Shown: positions 57,011 through 64,000 of the stretch, piece after piece
Position numbering within the stretch: the first letter of the stretch is position 1
Layout: every line of letters starts with the position of its first letter
Assembly: GCF_024970185.1 (NCBI RefSeq)
Contig: NZ_CP103965.1
Coordinates: forward strand, 4,212,001 to 4,276,000
Length of the DNA: 64,000 nucleotides
Direction of reading: 5' to 3'
From: Pseudomonas sp. N3-W
GTDB lineage: Bacteria > Pseudomonadota > Gammaproteobacteria > Pseudomonadales > Pseudomonadaceae
The notes under the pieces: generated by a model
Seen by the model: the letters and a program-made list of their open reading frames with translations, nothing else
What the model was told of the DNA's origin: nothing
The model's database searches: none
Made by a program: the position numbers and the translations under genes

Positions 57011-59338
57011 GAAGTCGTCATCGACAAACGGCAGGATCGCATCTGCCACCGGTTGCAATTGCCGGGTGACATAGTGGTCGTAGTCGATGGCGGCGCTGCG
57101 GATCTCCAGCGGCTCGGGCCCGGCCAGGGTGATCACGTAGCTGATCCAGCCGCCGTTCTGGTATTGCCGTGGGCGGCCCTGACGGTCGTTGAACTCGTCG
57201 GCCATGCGCGCCGCCCGCACATGCGGTGGCACGTTGCGTTCGTAGTCATCGAGGGTGCGGCGCAGGCGCTTGCGGTAGACCAGGCGGTCGTCAAACTCCC
57301 CGGCCAGGGTCTTGCGCACGTAGTCGCGCACATAGTCCTGATAGGGCTTGCGGTGGAAAATCCGCGTATACAACTCCTGCTGGAACTGCCGCGCCAGCAG
57401 CGACCAGTCGGTGCGCACGGTTTCCAGACCTTTGTAGACCATCTCATCGCTGCCATCGGCGTGCGTCACCAGCCCGGCGTAGCGCTTCTTGCTGCCCTCC
57501 TCGGCGCCGCGAATGGTCGGCATCAGAAAGCGTTTGTAGTGGATTTCAAACTGCAATTCCAGGGCGCTTTGCAGCCCGTATTGCTGACGCACATGCTCGC
57601 GCCACCACTGGTTGACATGGTCCACCAGCGCCCGGCCGATCTTTGCCGCTTCTTCCTGGCCATGGGCGCGACGCAGCCAGACGAAGGTCGAGTCGGTATC
57701 ACCGTAGATCACCGCATGGCCCTGGGCCTCGATCAACTGGCGGGTGCGCAGCATGATCTCGTGGCCACGCAAGGTGATGGACGAGGCCAGCCGCGTATCG
57801 AAGAAGCGGCAGCCGCTTGAACCGAGTACGCCGTAGAAGGCGTTCATGATGATTTTCAGGGCCTGGGACAGCGGTGCGTTGTGTTCGCGCTTGGCGGTTT
57901 CCCGACCTTCGGCGACCCGGGCGACGATGGCCGGCAGGCAATGCCGGGTACGGGAAAACCGCGCACCGCGAAAGCCCGGCACCGACTCGCTGTCGTCCGG
58001 GTGTTCAAGCCCTTCGATCAGCCCCACCGGGTCGATCAGAAAGGTGCGGATGATCGACGGATAAAGGCTTTTGTAGTCGAGCACCAGCACCGATTCATAG
58101 AGCCCCGGTTGCGAGTCCATGACGAAGCCGCCAGGGCTGGCCTCAGGCGTCTTGCTGCCGAGGTTCGGCGCGACGAAGCCCTGACGGTGCATCAGCGGCA
58201 TATAAAGGTGGGTAAACGCCGCCACCGAGCCGCCACTGCGATCCGCCGGCAGACCGGTGACGCTGGCCCGTTCCAGCAGGAACGTCAGCAACTCGGTCTT
58301 GGCGAAGATCCGCGTCACCAGCTCGCAGTCCTTGAGGTTGTAGGTGGCCAGCGCCGGTTTGTCCTCGGCGAACATGCGGTTGATTTCGTCCATGCGCTGG
58401 TACGGCGTGCTGATCGCTTTGCCTTCGCCGAGCAGGGTTTGCGCGACGTTTTCCAGGCTGAACGAAGGGAAGCTCCAGGTCGCCGAGCGCAGCGACTCGA
58501 TGCCGTCAATGATCAACCGGCCCGCCGCCGAAGCGAAGTAGTGGCTGCGACTGCCGTGTTCGCGCCATTGCATTTCCTCGCCATCACGTCCCAGTTTCAG
58601 CGGCACCGCCAGGCGCCGGGCATGTTGATGCAGCACCCGCAGGTCGAACTGCACCAGGTTCCAGCCGATGATGGCGTCCGGGTCGTGGCGGGCGAACCAC
58701 TCGTTGAGGCGTTTGAGCAGCAGGGTGCGGGACTCGCAGTATTCGAGCTGGAAATCCACGGCGCTGGCATCGCCGTTGGGCGGGCCGAGCATGTACACCT
58801 GCCGCTCGCCGCAGCCTTGCAGGGCGATCGAATACAACTCGCCCTGCTCGGTGGTCTCGATGTCCAGCGAGACCAGCCGCAGCGTGGGACGATAATCAGG
58901 CGCCGGTTTCATCTGCGCATCGAGCAGCAGGCCGGCTCCATCGGCGGTGCCGCCGAACGTCACAGGCGCGGTGATGAAACGCTCCATCATGTAGCGCTCG
59001 GGCGGGCGCACATCGGCCTCGAATACCTCGACCCCGGCCTTGCGCAGGGCGGTTTCCAGGCGCATCAGCTGGCCGTGCTGCTGGCAATACAGGCCGAGCA
59101 CCGGGCGATGTTCGAAGTCCTGTAGCGCGAGCGGTTTGAGCTCGACGTTCTTTTCGCCGCGCAGCAGCGCTTCGGCCTGCTCGCGTTGAACGACGGGAAT
59201 AAACGCCACCGACGGCTGATGCGGCAGGCGGATGCGCCGGGGACCGTTGTCGGTCGCCAGCCAGAACTCGACTTGCGTACCGGCCGCGGTATCGCGCCAA
59301 TGCCGGGTCAGGACGAAGCCCTGCTGTAAATCCACCAC
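56975..59338 (-). CDS. polB: DNA polymerase II (family B)
   Basis: Pol II is the SOS-inducible, high-fidelity family B polymerase used in replication restart and repair. The 787-residue protein has 3'-5' exonuclease motifs ('LVSLDIETT', '[10 protein letters not shown]', '[10 protein letters not shown]') and polymerase motifs A '[15 protein letters not shown]', B '[12 protein letters not shown]' and C '[12 protein letters not shown]'. All key residues are present. The start is probably GTG at 59338, with GAGG 6 bp before it; a TTG at 59353 is also in frame. I saw no clear LexA box (CTG-N10-CAG) by eye. Confidence 0.93.
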   Translation of the reverse strand: MVDLQQGFVLTRHWRDTAAGTQVEFWLATDNGPRRIRLPHQPSVAFIPVVQREQAEALLRGEKNVELKPLALQDFEHRPVLGLYCQQHGQLMRLETALRKAGVEVFEADVRPPERYMMERFITAPVTFGGTADGAGLLLDAQMKPAPDYRPTLRLVSLDIETTEQGELYSIALQGCGERQVYMLGPPNGDASAVDFQLEYCESRTLLLKRLNEWFARHDPDAIIGWNLVQFDLRVLHQHARRLAVPLKLGRDGEEMQWREHGSRSHYFASAAGRLIIDGIESLRSATWSFPSFSLENVAQTLLGEGKAISTPYQRMDEINRMFAEDKPALATYNLKDCELVTRIFAKTELLTFLLERASVTGLPADRSGGSVAAFTHLYMPLMHRQGFVAPNLGSKTPEASPGGFVMDSQPGLYESVLVLDYKSLYPSIIRTFLIDPVGLIEGLEHPDDSESVPGFRGARFSRTRHCLPAIVARVAEGRETAKREHNAPLSQALKIIMNAFYGVLGSSGCRFFDTRLASSITLRGHEIMLRTRQLIEAQGHAVIYGDTDSTFVWLRRAHGQEEAAKIGRALVDHVNQWWREHVRQQYGLQSALELQFEIHYKRFLMPTIRGAEEGSKKRYAGLVTHADGSDEMVYKGLETVRTDWSLLARQFQQELYTRIFHRKPYQDYVRDYVRKTLAGEFDDRLVYRKRLRRTLDDYERNVPPHVRAARMADEFNDRQGRPRQYQNGGWISYVITLAGPEPLEIRSAAIDYDHYVTRQLQPVADAILPFVDDDFSTLIGGQLGLF

Positions 59339-59590
59339 TGCAAACCTCGACAATTTGATCAGGTGCAGATTCTACGCGTCATCACACTGATTGCCCCGGC
59401 CAATTCCATTCCTGCGGCCACGCTTTATCTATGGAGAACCATTGACCACAGTTTCATATGTGTCATTGGGTATTTATTGACGAATACCCGCCAAATGACG
59501 TTTTTTGCATGTTATCCGGCGCTTTGCGCCTTGCTCTGCGCGCTGGCGTCTACGATGCTTCTATAACAACGACAACACCGAGAAACTGCC

Positions 59591-60031
59591 ATGAAAACTG
59601 TCGCCCAACTGCTCAAGCTGAAGGCCAACGAAAACCAGCAAGTCCATACCATCGCCCCGCATCAGATGGTGCTGGAAGCGCTGATGGTCATGGCCGCCAA
59701 AAACGTCGGCGCGCTGCCGGTCGTCGAAGGAGGCGAAGTCGTCGGCATCATCAGCGAGCGTGACTACGCGCGCAAACTGGTGCTCAAGGGGCGCTCCTCG
59801 GTGGGCACTCCGGTCAGCGAGATCATGGTGTCGCCGGTGATCACCGTGGACACCCACCAAAGCGTCGAGACCTGCATGGGCATCATGTCCGACAAACGCC
59901 TGCGCCACTTGCCGGTGGTCGAGGGCGGCCAGTTGCTGGGGTTGCTGTCGATTGGTGACCTGGTCAAGGAAGCAATTGCCGAACAGGCGGAGCTGATCAA
60001 GCAGTTGGAGCAGTACATTCGGGGGGAGTGA
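59591..60031 (+). CDS. CBS-domain protein
   Basis: The 146-residue protein consists of two CBS domains (about residues 8-62 and 76-132: 'VLEALMVMAAKNVGALPVVEGGEVVGIISERDY' in outline and 'TCMGIMSDKRLRHLPVVEGGQLLGLLSIGDLVK'). CBS pairs bind adenine nucleotides and act as energy sensors. It has no attached enzyme domain, so it is a standalone sensor. GAGAAAC precedes the ATG. It is followed by the REPIN array. Confidence 0.9.
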   Translation: MKTVAQLLKLKANENQQVHTIAPHQMVLEALMVMAAKNVGALPVVEGGEVVGIISERDYARKLVLKGRSSVGTPVSEIMVSPVITVDTHQSVETCMGIMSDKRLRHLPVVEGGQLLGLLSIGDLVKEAIAEQAELIKQLEQYIRGE

Positions 60032-60056
60032 TCCACCCGCTACACCCCACATCCAA

Positions 60057-61331
60057 TGTGGGAGCGAGCCTGCTCGCGAAAGCGGTGTATCAGCCAGCCC
60101 ATGTGTTGACTGCCACACCCTCATCGCGAGCAAGCTCGCTCCCACATTGGTTCTGCGGTGTTTTCGAGTTTTTGGGCCCGACACAAATCAACTGTGGGAG
60201 CGAGCTTGCTCGCGATGGCGGTGTATCAGCCAGCCCAGGTGTTGACTGCCACACCCTCATCGCGGGCAAGCCCGCTCCCACATTGGTTCTGCGGTGTTTG
60301 CAAGTTTTTGGGTCCGACACAAATCAACTGTGGGAGCGAGCCTGCTCGCGAAAGCGGTGTATCAGCCAGCCCAGGTGTTGACTGCCACACCCTCATCGCG
60401 AGCAAGCCCGCTCCCACATTGGTTCTGCGGTGTTTTCGAGTTTTTGGGCCCGACACAAATCAACTGTGGGAGCGAGCTTGCTCGCGAAAGCGGTGTATCA
60501 GCCAGCCCAGGTGTTGACTGCCACACCCTCATCGCGGGCAAGCCCGCTCCCACATTGGTTCTGCGGTGTTTTCGAGTTTTTGGGCCCGACACAAATCAAC
60601 TGTGGGAGCGAGCTTGCTCGCGAAAGCGGTGTATCAGCCAGCCCATGTGTTGACTGCCACACCCTCATCGCGAGCAGCTCGCTCCCACATTGGTTCTGCG
60701 GTGTTTGCAAGTTTTTGGGCCCGACACAAATCAACTGTGGGAGCGAGCCTGCTCGCGAAAGCGGTGTATCAGTCAGCCCAGGTGTTGACTGCCACACCCT
60801 CATCGCGGGCAAGCCCGCTCCCACATTGGTTCTGCGGTGTTTTCGAGTTTTTGGGCCCGACGCAAATCAACTGTGGGAGCGAGCTTGCTCTCGATGGCGG
60901 TGTATCAGCCAGCCCAGGTGTTGACTGCCACACCCTCATCGCGGGCAAGCCCGCTCCCACATTGGTTCTGCGGTGTTTTCAAGTTTTTGGGCCCGACGCA
61001 AATCAACTGTGGGAGCGAACCTGCTCGCGAAAGCGGTGTATCAGCCAGCCCAGGTGTTGACTGCCACACCCTCATCGCGGGCAAGCCTGCTCCCACATTG
61101 GTTCTGCGGTGTTTTCAAGTTTTTGGGCCCGACACAAATCAACTGTGGGAGCGAACCTGCTCGCGAAAACGGTGTATCAGTCAGCCCAGGTGTTGACTGC
61201 CACACCCTCATCGCGGGCAAGCCCGCTCCCACATTGGTTCTGCGGTGTTTTCAAGTTTTTGGGCCCGACACAAATCAACTGTGGGAGCGAGCAGGCTCTC
61301 TCCCACACTTTTGGTCTTGTGGTGTTCTCAG
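60057..61331. repeat. Tandem array of 136-bp REPIN units (nine full copies and a partial tenth)
   Basis: Units begin (TGTGGGAGCGAG) at 60057, 60193, 60329, 60465, 60601, 60736, 60872, 61008, 61144 and 61280. The period is 136 bp, except unit 5, which is 135 bp. Each unit is a REPIN of about 91 bp (two inverted REP arms with a TGTTGACTGCCACACCC-like centre), followed by a 45-bp linker (TTGGTTCTGCGGTGTTTTCGAG and so on). Units differ at few positions. The tenth is cut to a short hairpin (GAGCAGGCTCTCTCCCACA). Many overlapping frames are open here, but 136 is not a multiple of 3, so none is a repeat protein. No CRISPR features are present. Confidence 0.92.
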
Positions 61332-61951
61332 GATGGCCAATGCCGCGCAAATACCGGGGCCAGTGTCGGGTGCCGGTCGATACGTTCCAGCCAGGTGGAG
61401 AACCCGGGCCGGGCATTGCGCAAATACTCTCGGCTGCCCGCCCAGCGACTCACCACCGCTGCCAGCACATCCAGCGCCCCCGGTTTCTCGATCCCCAGGT
61501 ACAACTCGCCGGAAAACTGATCGGCAAACACCTCCCAGCTCCAGTGCAAACGTGCTCGGGCGCCGGCCATCAGGTTTTCCCGGGACGACTCATCCGCCTC
61601 GGCCAGCCAGCGTTCGGGGTAGTCGACTATGCCAATGGCCGCATAGCAATTAGTGACGATGTAGGTCATCCCACGAATCGCCTGGTCGCGTTCGCGGGCA
61701 TCGCTCGGCAGCAGTCTGGCGGCGGGAAACGTCAGGCCCAGGTGAATCAGGATCGCCGCACTCTCGGTCAGCACATCGCCCGATGGGGTTTGCAGCGTGG
61801 GAATCTGTTGCAGCGGGTTGAGCTTTTCCAGCGCCTGCGCGGCCTCGGCCGATGCCTCTACATCGATGAAGCGATACGGCACGTCACACAGTTCCAGTGC
61901 CGCTTCGATGGCGGCCGCACCGGAGTTGGTTTTTCCGTAGAGCTGATACAT
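61328..61951 (-). CDS. Glutathione S-transferase family protein
   Basis: The 207-residue protein has the GST layout: an N-terminal thioredoxin-like domain ('MYQLYGKTNSGAAAIEAALEL', '...NPLQQIPTLQTPSGDVLTESAAILIHL' with the cis-Pro and glutathione-binding ES), and a helical C-terminal domain with 'YLGIEKPGALDVLAAVVSRW'. It probably conjugates or reduces with glutathione; the substrate is unknown. GGAGGAGG 7-9 bp before the ATG is very strong. Its stop is close to the end of the REPIN array. Confidence 0.88.
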   Translation of the reverse strand: MYQLYGKTNSGAAAIEAALELCDVPYRFIDVEASAEAAQALEKLNPLQQIPTLQTPSGDVLTESAAILIHLGLTFPAARLLPSDARERDQAIRGMTYIVTNCYAAIGIVDYPERWLAEADESSRENLMAGARARLHWSWEVFADQFSGELYLGIEKPGALDVLAAVVSRWAGSREYLRNARPGFSTWLERIDRHPTLAPVFARHWPS

Positions 61952-62282
61952 GTCAGTGCCTCCTCCTGGCGTGTTCGAAGCATAGTCACTGGAACGCGGT
62001 CTGTGGGAGCAGAGCGTGCTCCGGGCGACGTGCCAGGCGACATCCCTATTGACGGTGCTGGCGCCATCGCGAGCAATCGCGGCGCCCACAAGGATTGCTG
62101 AGGATTGCGACCCGGCGGGGGCGACGAGGCCCATGCCCGTGCCAACCCTCTAAGCAACACCATCAATCAAATGGGGGAGCTGGCTTGCCTGCCATGGCGT
62201 CGGGAAGCCAACATTTATGTCGCCTGACTGTCCGCTATCGCAGGCAAGCCAGCTCCCACAGGTTTTGCAGTGTTTGAGGGTT
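61952..62282. repeat. Gap with two REP-type elements
   Basis: This 331-bp gap has no gene. A degenerate REPIN occupies 62001-62091 (TGTGGGAGCAGAGCGTGCTC... and an inverted end GCGCCCACA). A second, different REPIN lies at 62172-62261, with arms GGGAGCTGGCTTGCCTGC and GCAGGCAAGCCAGCTCCCACA, which belongs to another REP subgroup. Confidence 0.75.
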
Positions 62283-63377
62283 CTATGCTCCAGCCCGCCC
62301 CATACACCGCCGATACCGCTCATCCACCCGTTTGGCAAACCACGCCGTGGTCAGTTTGCGGGTGATCTTCGGGCTATGCAGTTCAATGCCCGGCAGCACC
62401 GCCCGGGGCAGCGGCTTGCCCTCGGCCTTTTCGGCCAACGCAAAGACCTGCTTGTACAGCTGGGTGTCTTCGAACCCGAGGGTCTGGCCTTTTTCCAGTT
62501 GATCGCGAATCGCCGGATTGCGCATGCCCAGCTGCTTGCCCAGCGTACGCACCGCCAGTTCCGTGGTGCCGGGCATGATCGAGTCGTAGCGGATCACGTC
62601 GCCGTCCAGCGCCAATGGCACGCCCGAGGCACGCGACACTGCGTTCTGAAACGCGGCATTGCGGCTGGCGTACCAACCGGCGTTGAAATCGGCAAACCGG
62701 TACAGCGGGTCGTTGTAGTTCACCGGGTAACCGAGCAAGTGCGCGATGCCGAAATACATGCCGCCGCGCCGGGTAAACACTTCGTGGCGGATCGTGCCGG
62801 TGACCGGGTACGGGTAATTCTGCGCATGCTGCTCGGCGAACTCGACACTGACCTGCATCGGTCCTGCGGTGTGCACCGGGTTGAAGCCGGCAAACAGCGT
62901 CTTGCCCAGTGGCACCATGGCAATGAAGTCATCAAAGATCGCGCTCAATTCCTTTTCGCTGCGAGCGGCGTTGAGGCGCTCGCTGTAACGCTTGCCCGAG
63001 GGCGAACGTACTTGCAGCGCGGCGCTGACCAACAGGGCGGGAATATGGACCCTGGCGGCACGACGGTCGATTTCGTCACGGGCGATCTTGCCCATGCCGG
63101 GCACGGTCGGGTCGACTTGAAAGGTCGATTCCTGCTCGGCAACGGCCAGCACCGAACAGAGGTTTTGCGTGGTTGGCGAGAGCTTCTGCGCGGCGAACGC
63201 GGCATAAATATCGGTTGCCCAGCCTTCGCGGTCGGCGACTTTGGCCGGCATCAGGCGCACGAGTTCGGCTTTGACTTCAGCCGGGGGACGGGCGGCAGTT
63301 TGCTGGGCGCGCTGGCTGGCGCAACCGGCCAGAAGGATGAGTGCGCTGAGGGTGGTGATCAATCTGTTGGCTTGCAT
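62283..63377 (-). CDS. DUF1615 family lipoprotein
   Basis: The 364-residue protein has a signal peptide and lipobox (LLAGCASQ, Cys19). The mature part matches DUF1615, with 'AVAEQESTFQVDPTVPGMGKIA', 'GFNPVHTAGPMQVSVEFAEQHA' and 'YRFADFNAGWYASRNAAFQNAV' as conserved stretches; an ES-F-VDP segment recalls lytic transglycosylase-type motifs, which suggests a cell-wall role, but this is only a suggestion. GGGAG lies before the ATG. It has an inverted REPIN on each side. Confidence 0.8.
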   Translation of the reverse strand: MQANRLITTLSALILLAGCASQRAQQTAARPPAEVKAELVRLMPAKVADREGWATDIYAAFAAQKLSPTTQNLCSVLAVAEQESTFQVDPTVPGMGKIARDEIDRRAARVHIPALLVSAALQVRSPSGKRYSERLNAARSEKELSAIFDDFIAMVPLGKTLFAGFNPVHTAGPMQVSVEFAEQHAQNYPYPVTGTIRHEVFTRRGGMYFGIAHLLGYPVNYNDPLYRFADFNAGWYASRNAAFQNAVSRASGVPLALDGDVIRYDSIMPGTTELAVRTLGKQLGMRNPAIRDQLEKGQTLGFEDTQLYKQVFALAEKAEGKPLPRAVLPGIELHSPKITRKLTTAWFAKRVDERYRRCMGRAGA

Positions 63378-63426
63378 GGGGCTCCCTGACAACCATTTAA
63401 CCGGGACAACCATACGATCAAAAACC

Positions 63427-63515
63427 TGTGGGAGCGAGCCTGCTCGCGAAGCGGTGTGTCAGTCAGCATCAATATCGGATGTGCCACAGCCTTCGCGAGC
63501 AGGCTCGCTCCCACA
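63427..63515. repeat. REPIN
   Basis: A complete inverted REP pair (TGTGGGAGCGAGCCTGCTCG ... CGAGCAGGCTCGCTCCCACA) between the divergent DUF1615 and monooxygenase genes. Confidence 0.85.
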
Positions 63516-63594
63516 GGGGATATTTGTCAGTCTCAAGAAATAGCACCCACTCTGAACCATACTTGCCACACCCACCCTCTCGGAGAATCGCCCC

Positions 63595-64000
63595 ATGAAC
63601 CGAAGTGACGTGCTGATCATCGGCGCCGGCCCCACCGGGTTGGTGCTGGCGTTGTGGCTGAGCAAACTCGGGGTTCAGGTGCGGATCATCGACAGGACCA
63701 GCGCCCCCGGCACCACCTCCCGCGCATTGGCGGTGCAGGCGCGGACGCTGGAGTTGTATCGCCAGCTCGATCTCAGCGAGGCCATCGTGCAAAACGGCCA
63801 TCGGGTGGCGGCGGCGAACTTCTGGGTCAAGGGTGAAGCTGTTGCGCGCCTGCCCCTGAGCAAAATCGGCGAAGGGCTGACGCCCTACTCGTTCATGGAG
63901 ATTTTCCCGCAGGACGCGCACGAAAAGCTGTTGATCGAACGCCTGGAGCGCTTCGGCGTGCGGGTGGAGCGCAACACCGAACTTGAGCGTTTCAAGGAAA
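63595..64000 (+). CDS. FAD-dependent aromatic-ring monooxygenase (PheA/TfdB type), N-terminal part
   Basis: The frame is open to the window end; 135 residues are visible. It opens with an FAD Rossmann fold 'DVLIIGAGPTGLVLALWL' (GxGxxG near 10-15) and 'RIIDRTSAPGTTSRALAVQARTLELY', the FAD-binding signature of phenol and 2,4-dichlorophenol hydroxylase-type monooxygenases. CGGAGA lies 8 bp before the ATG. The substrate cannot be told from this part. Confidence 0.85.
   Translation, partial: MNRSDVLIIGAGPTGLVLALWLSKLGVQVRIIDRTSAPGTTSRALAVQARTLELYRQLDLSEAIVQNGHRVAAANFWVKGEAVARLPLSKIGEGLTPYSFMEIFPQDAHEKLLIERLERFGVRVERNTELERFKE

Noticed and set aside
60057..61331. A CRISPR array
   Set aside because: The repeat-and-spacer pattern is absent: the whole 136-bp unit is repeated, there are no unique spacers, and no cas genes are near.
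60158..61653. A series of overlapping proteins of 108-226 residues within the array
   Set aside because: They come from the repeat unit, shift frame from unit to unit (136 is not a multiple of 3), and lack ribosome sites of their own.

Overview
The window looks like chromosomal DNA from a Pseudomonas of the fluorescens type. The evidence is the order folD - tRNAs - tig - clpP - clpX - lon - hupB - ppiD, an OprD-family porin, an ampR/ampC pair, phnWX, GC-rich coding sequence, and many REP/REPIN palindromes (core GTGGGAGCGAGC...GCTCGC) between genes. The species call is an inference. No prophage, insertion sequence, transposase or CRISPR array was seen.

Layout. 1-2.5 kb: the end of a VgrG-like gene cut by the window edge, then an OprD-type porin behind two leader stem-loops. 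2.5-5.6 kb: 2-aminoethylphosphonate breakdown (phnW, phnX) with a divergent LysR regulator. 5.7-13 kb: cytochrome b561, a PLP desulfhydrase/deaminase-like enzyme, fadH, a nitrilase-fold protein lacking two catalytic residues with an AraC regulator, a 28-residue ORF and a DUF2242 lipoprotein. 13.2-22.7 kb: the protein quality-control block on the minus strand (tig, clpP, clpX, lon, hupB, ppiD), fed upstream by a tRNA operon (Arg, His, Leu, His). A degenerate tRNA-like element lies between hupB and ppiD. 22.9-38.4 kb: housekeeping and small genes: folD, pbpG, two duplicated small acidic proteins behind a C39-like lipoprotein, terC, nhaR, transporters (MFS, SstT, AI-2E family), yceH, a cupin, an AroE-like enzyme and a U32 tRNA-modification protein. 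38.4-42.2 kb: D-glucarate use (GntR regulator, gudP-like transporter, gudD) with candidate operators. 42.3-45.5 kb: ampR/ampC and an SDR. 45.8-52.3 kb: a BvgA/BvgS-like two-component system followed by an AIDA/pertactin-type autotransporter. 52.4-64 kb: small metabolic and hypothetical genes, DNA polymerase II, a CBS protein, a tandem array of 136-bp REPIN units, a GST, a DUF1615 lipoprotein, and the start of an FAD monooxygenase running off the window.

The most notable items are: the array of nine and a fraction 136-bp REPIN units (60057-61331); the tRNA-like element with its own terminator between hupB and ppiD; the Bvg-like regulator/autotransporter locus with a perfect inverted repeat before the autotransporter; two proteins with enzyme folds that lack catalytic residues; and a tandem duplication of a small acidic gene together with its leader hairpin. 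Functions are assigned by reading protein motifs by eye; no database search was run.
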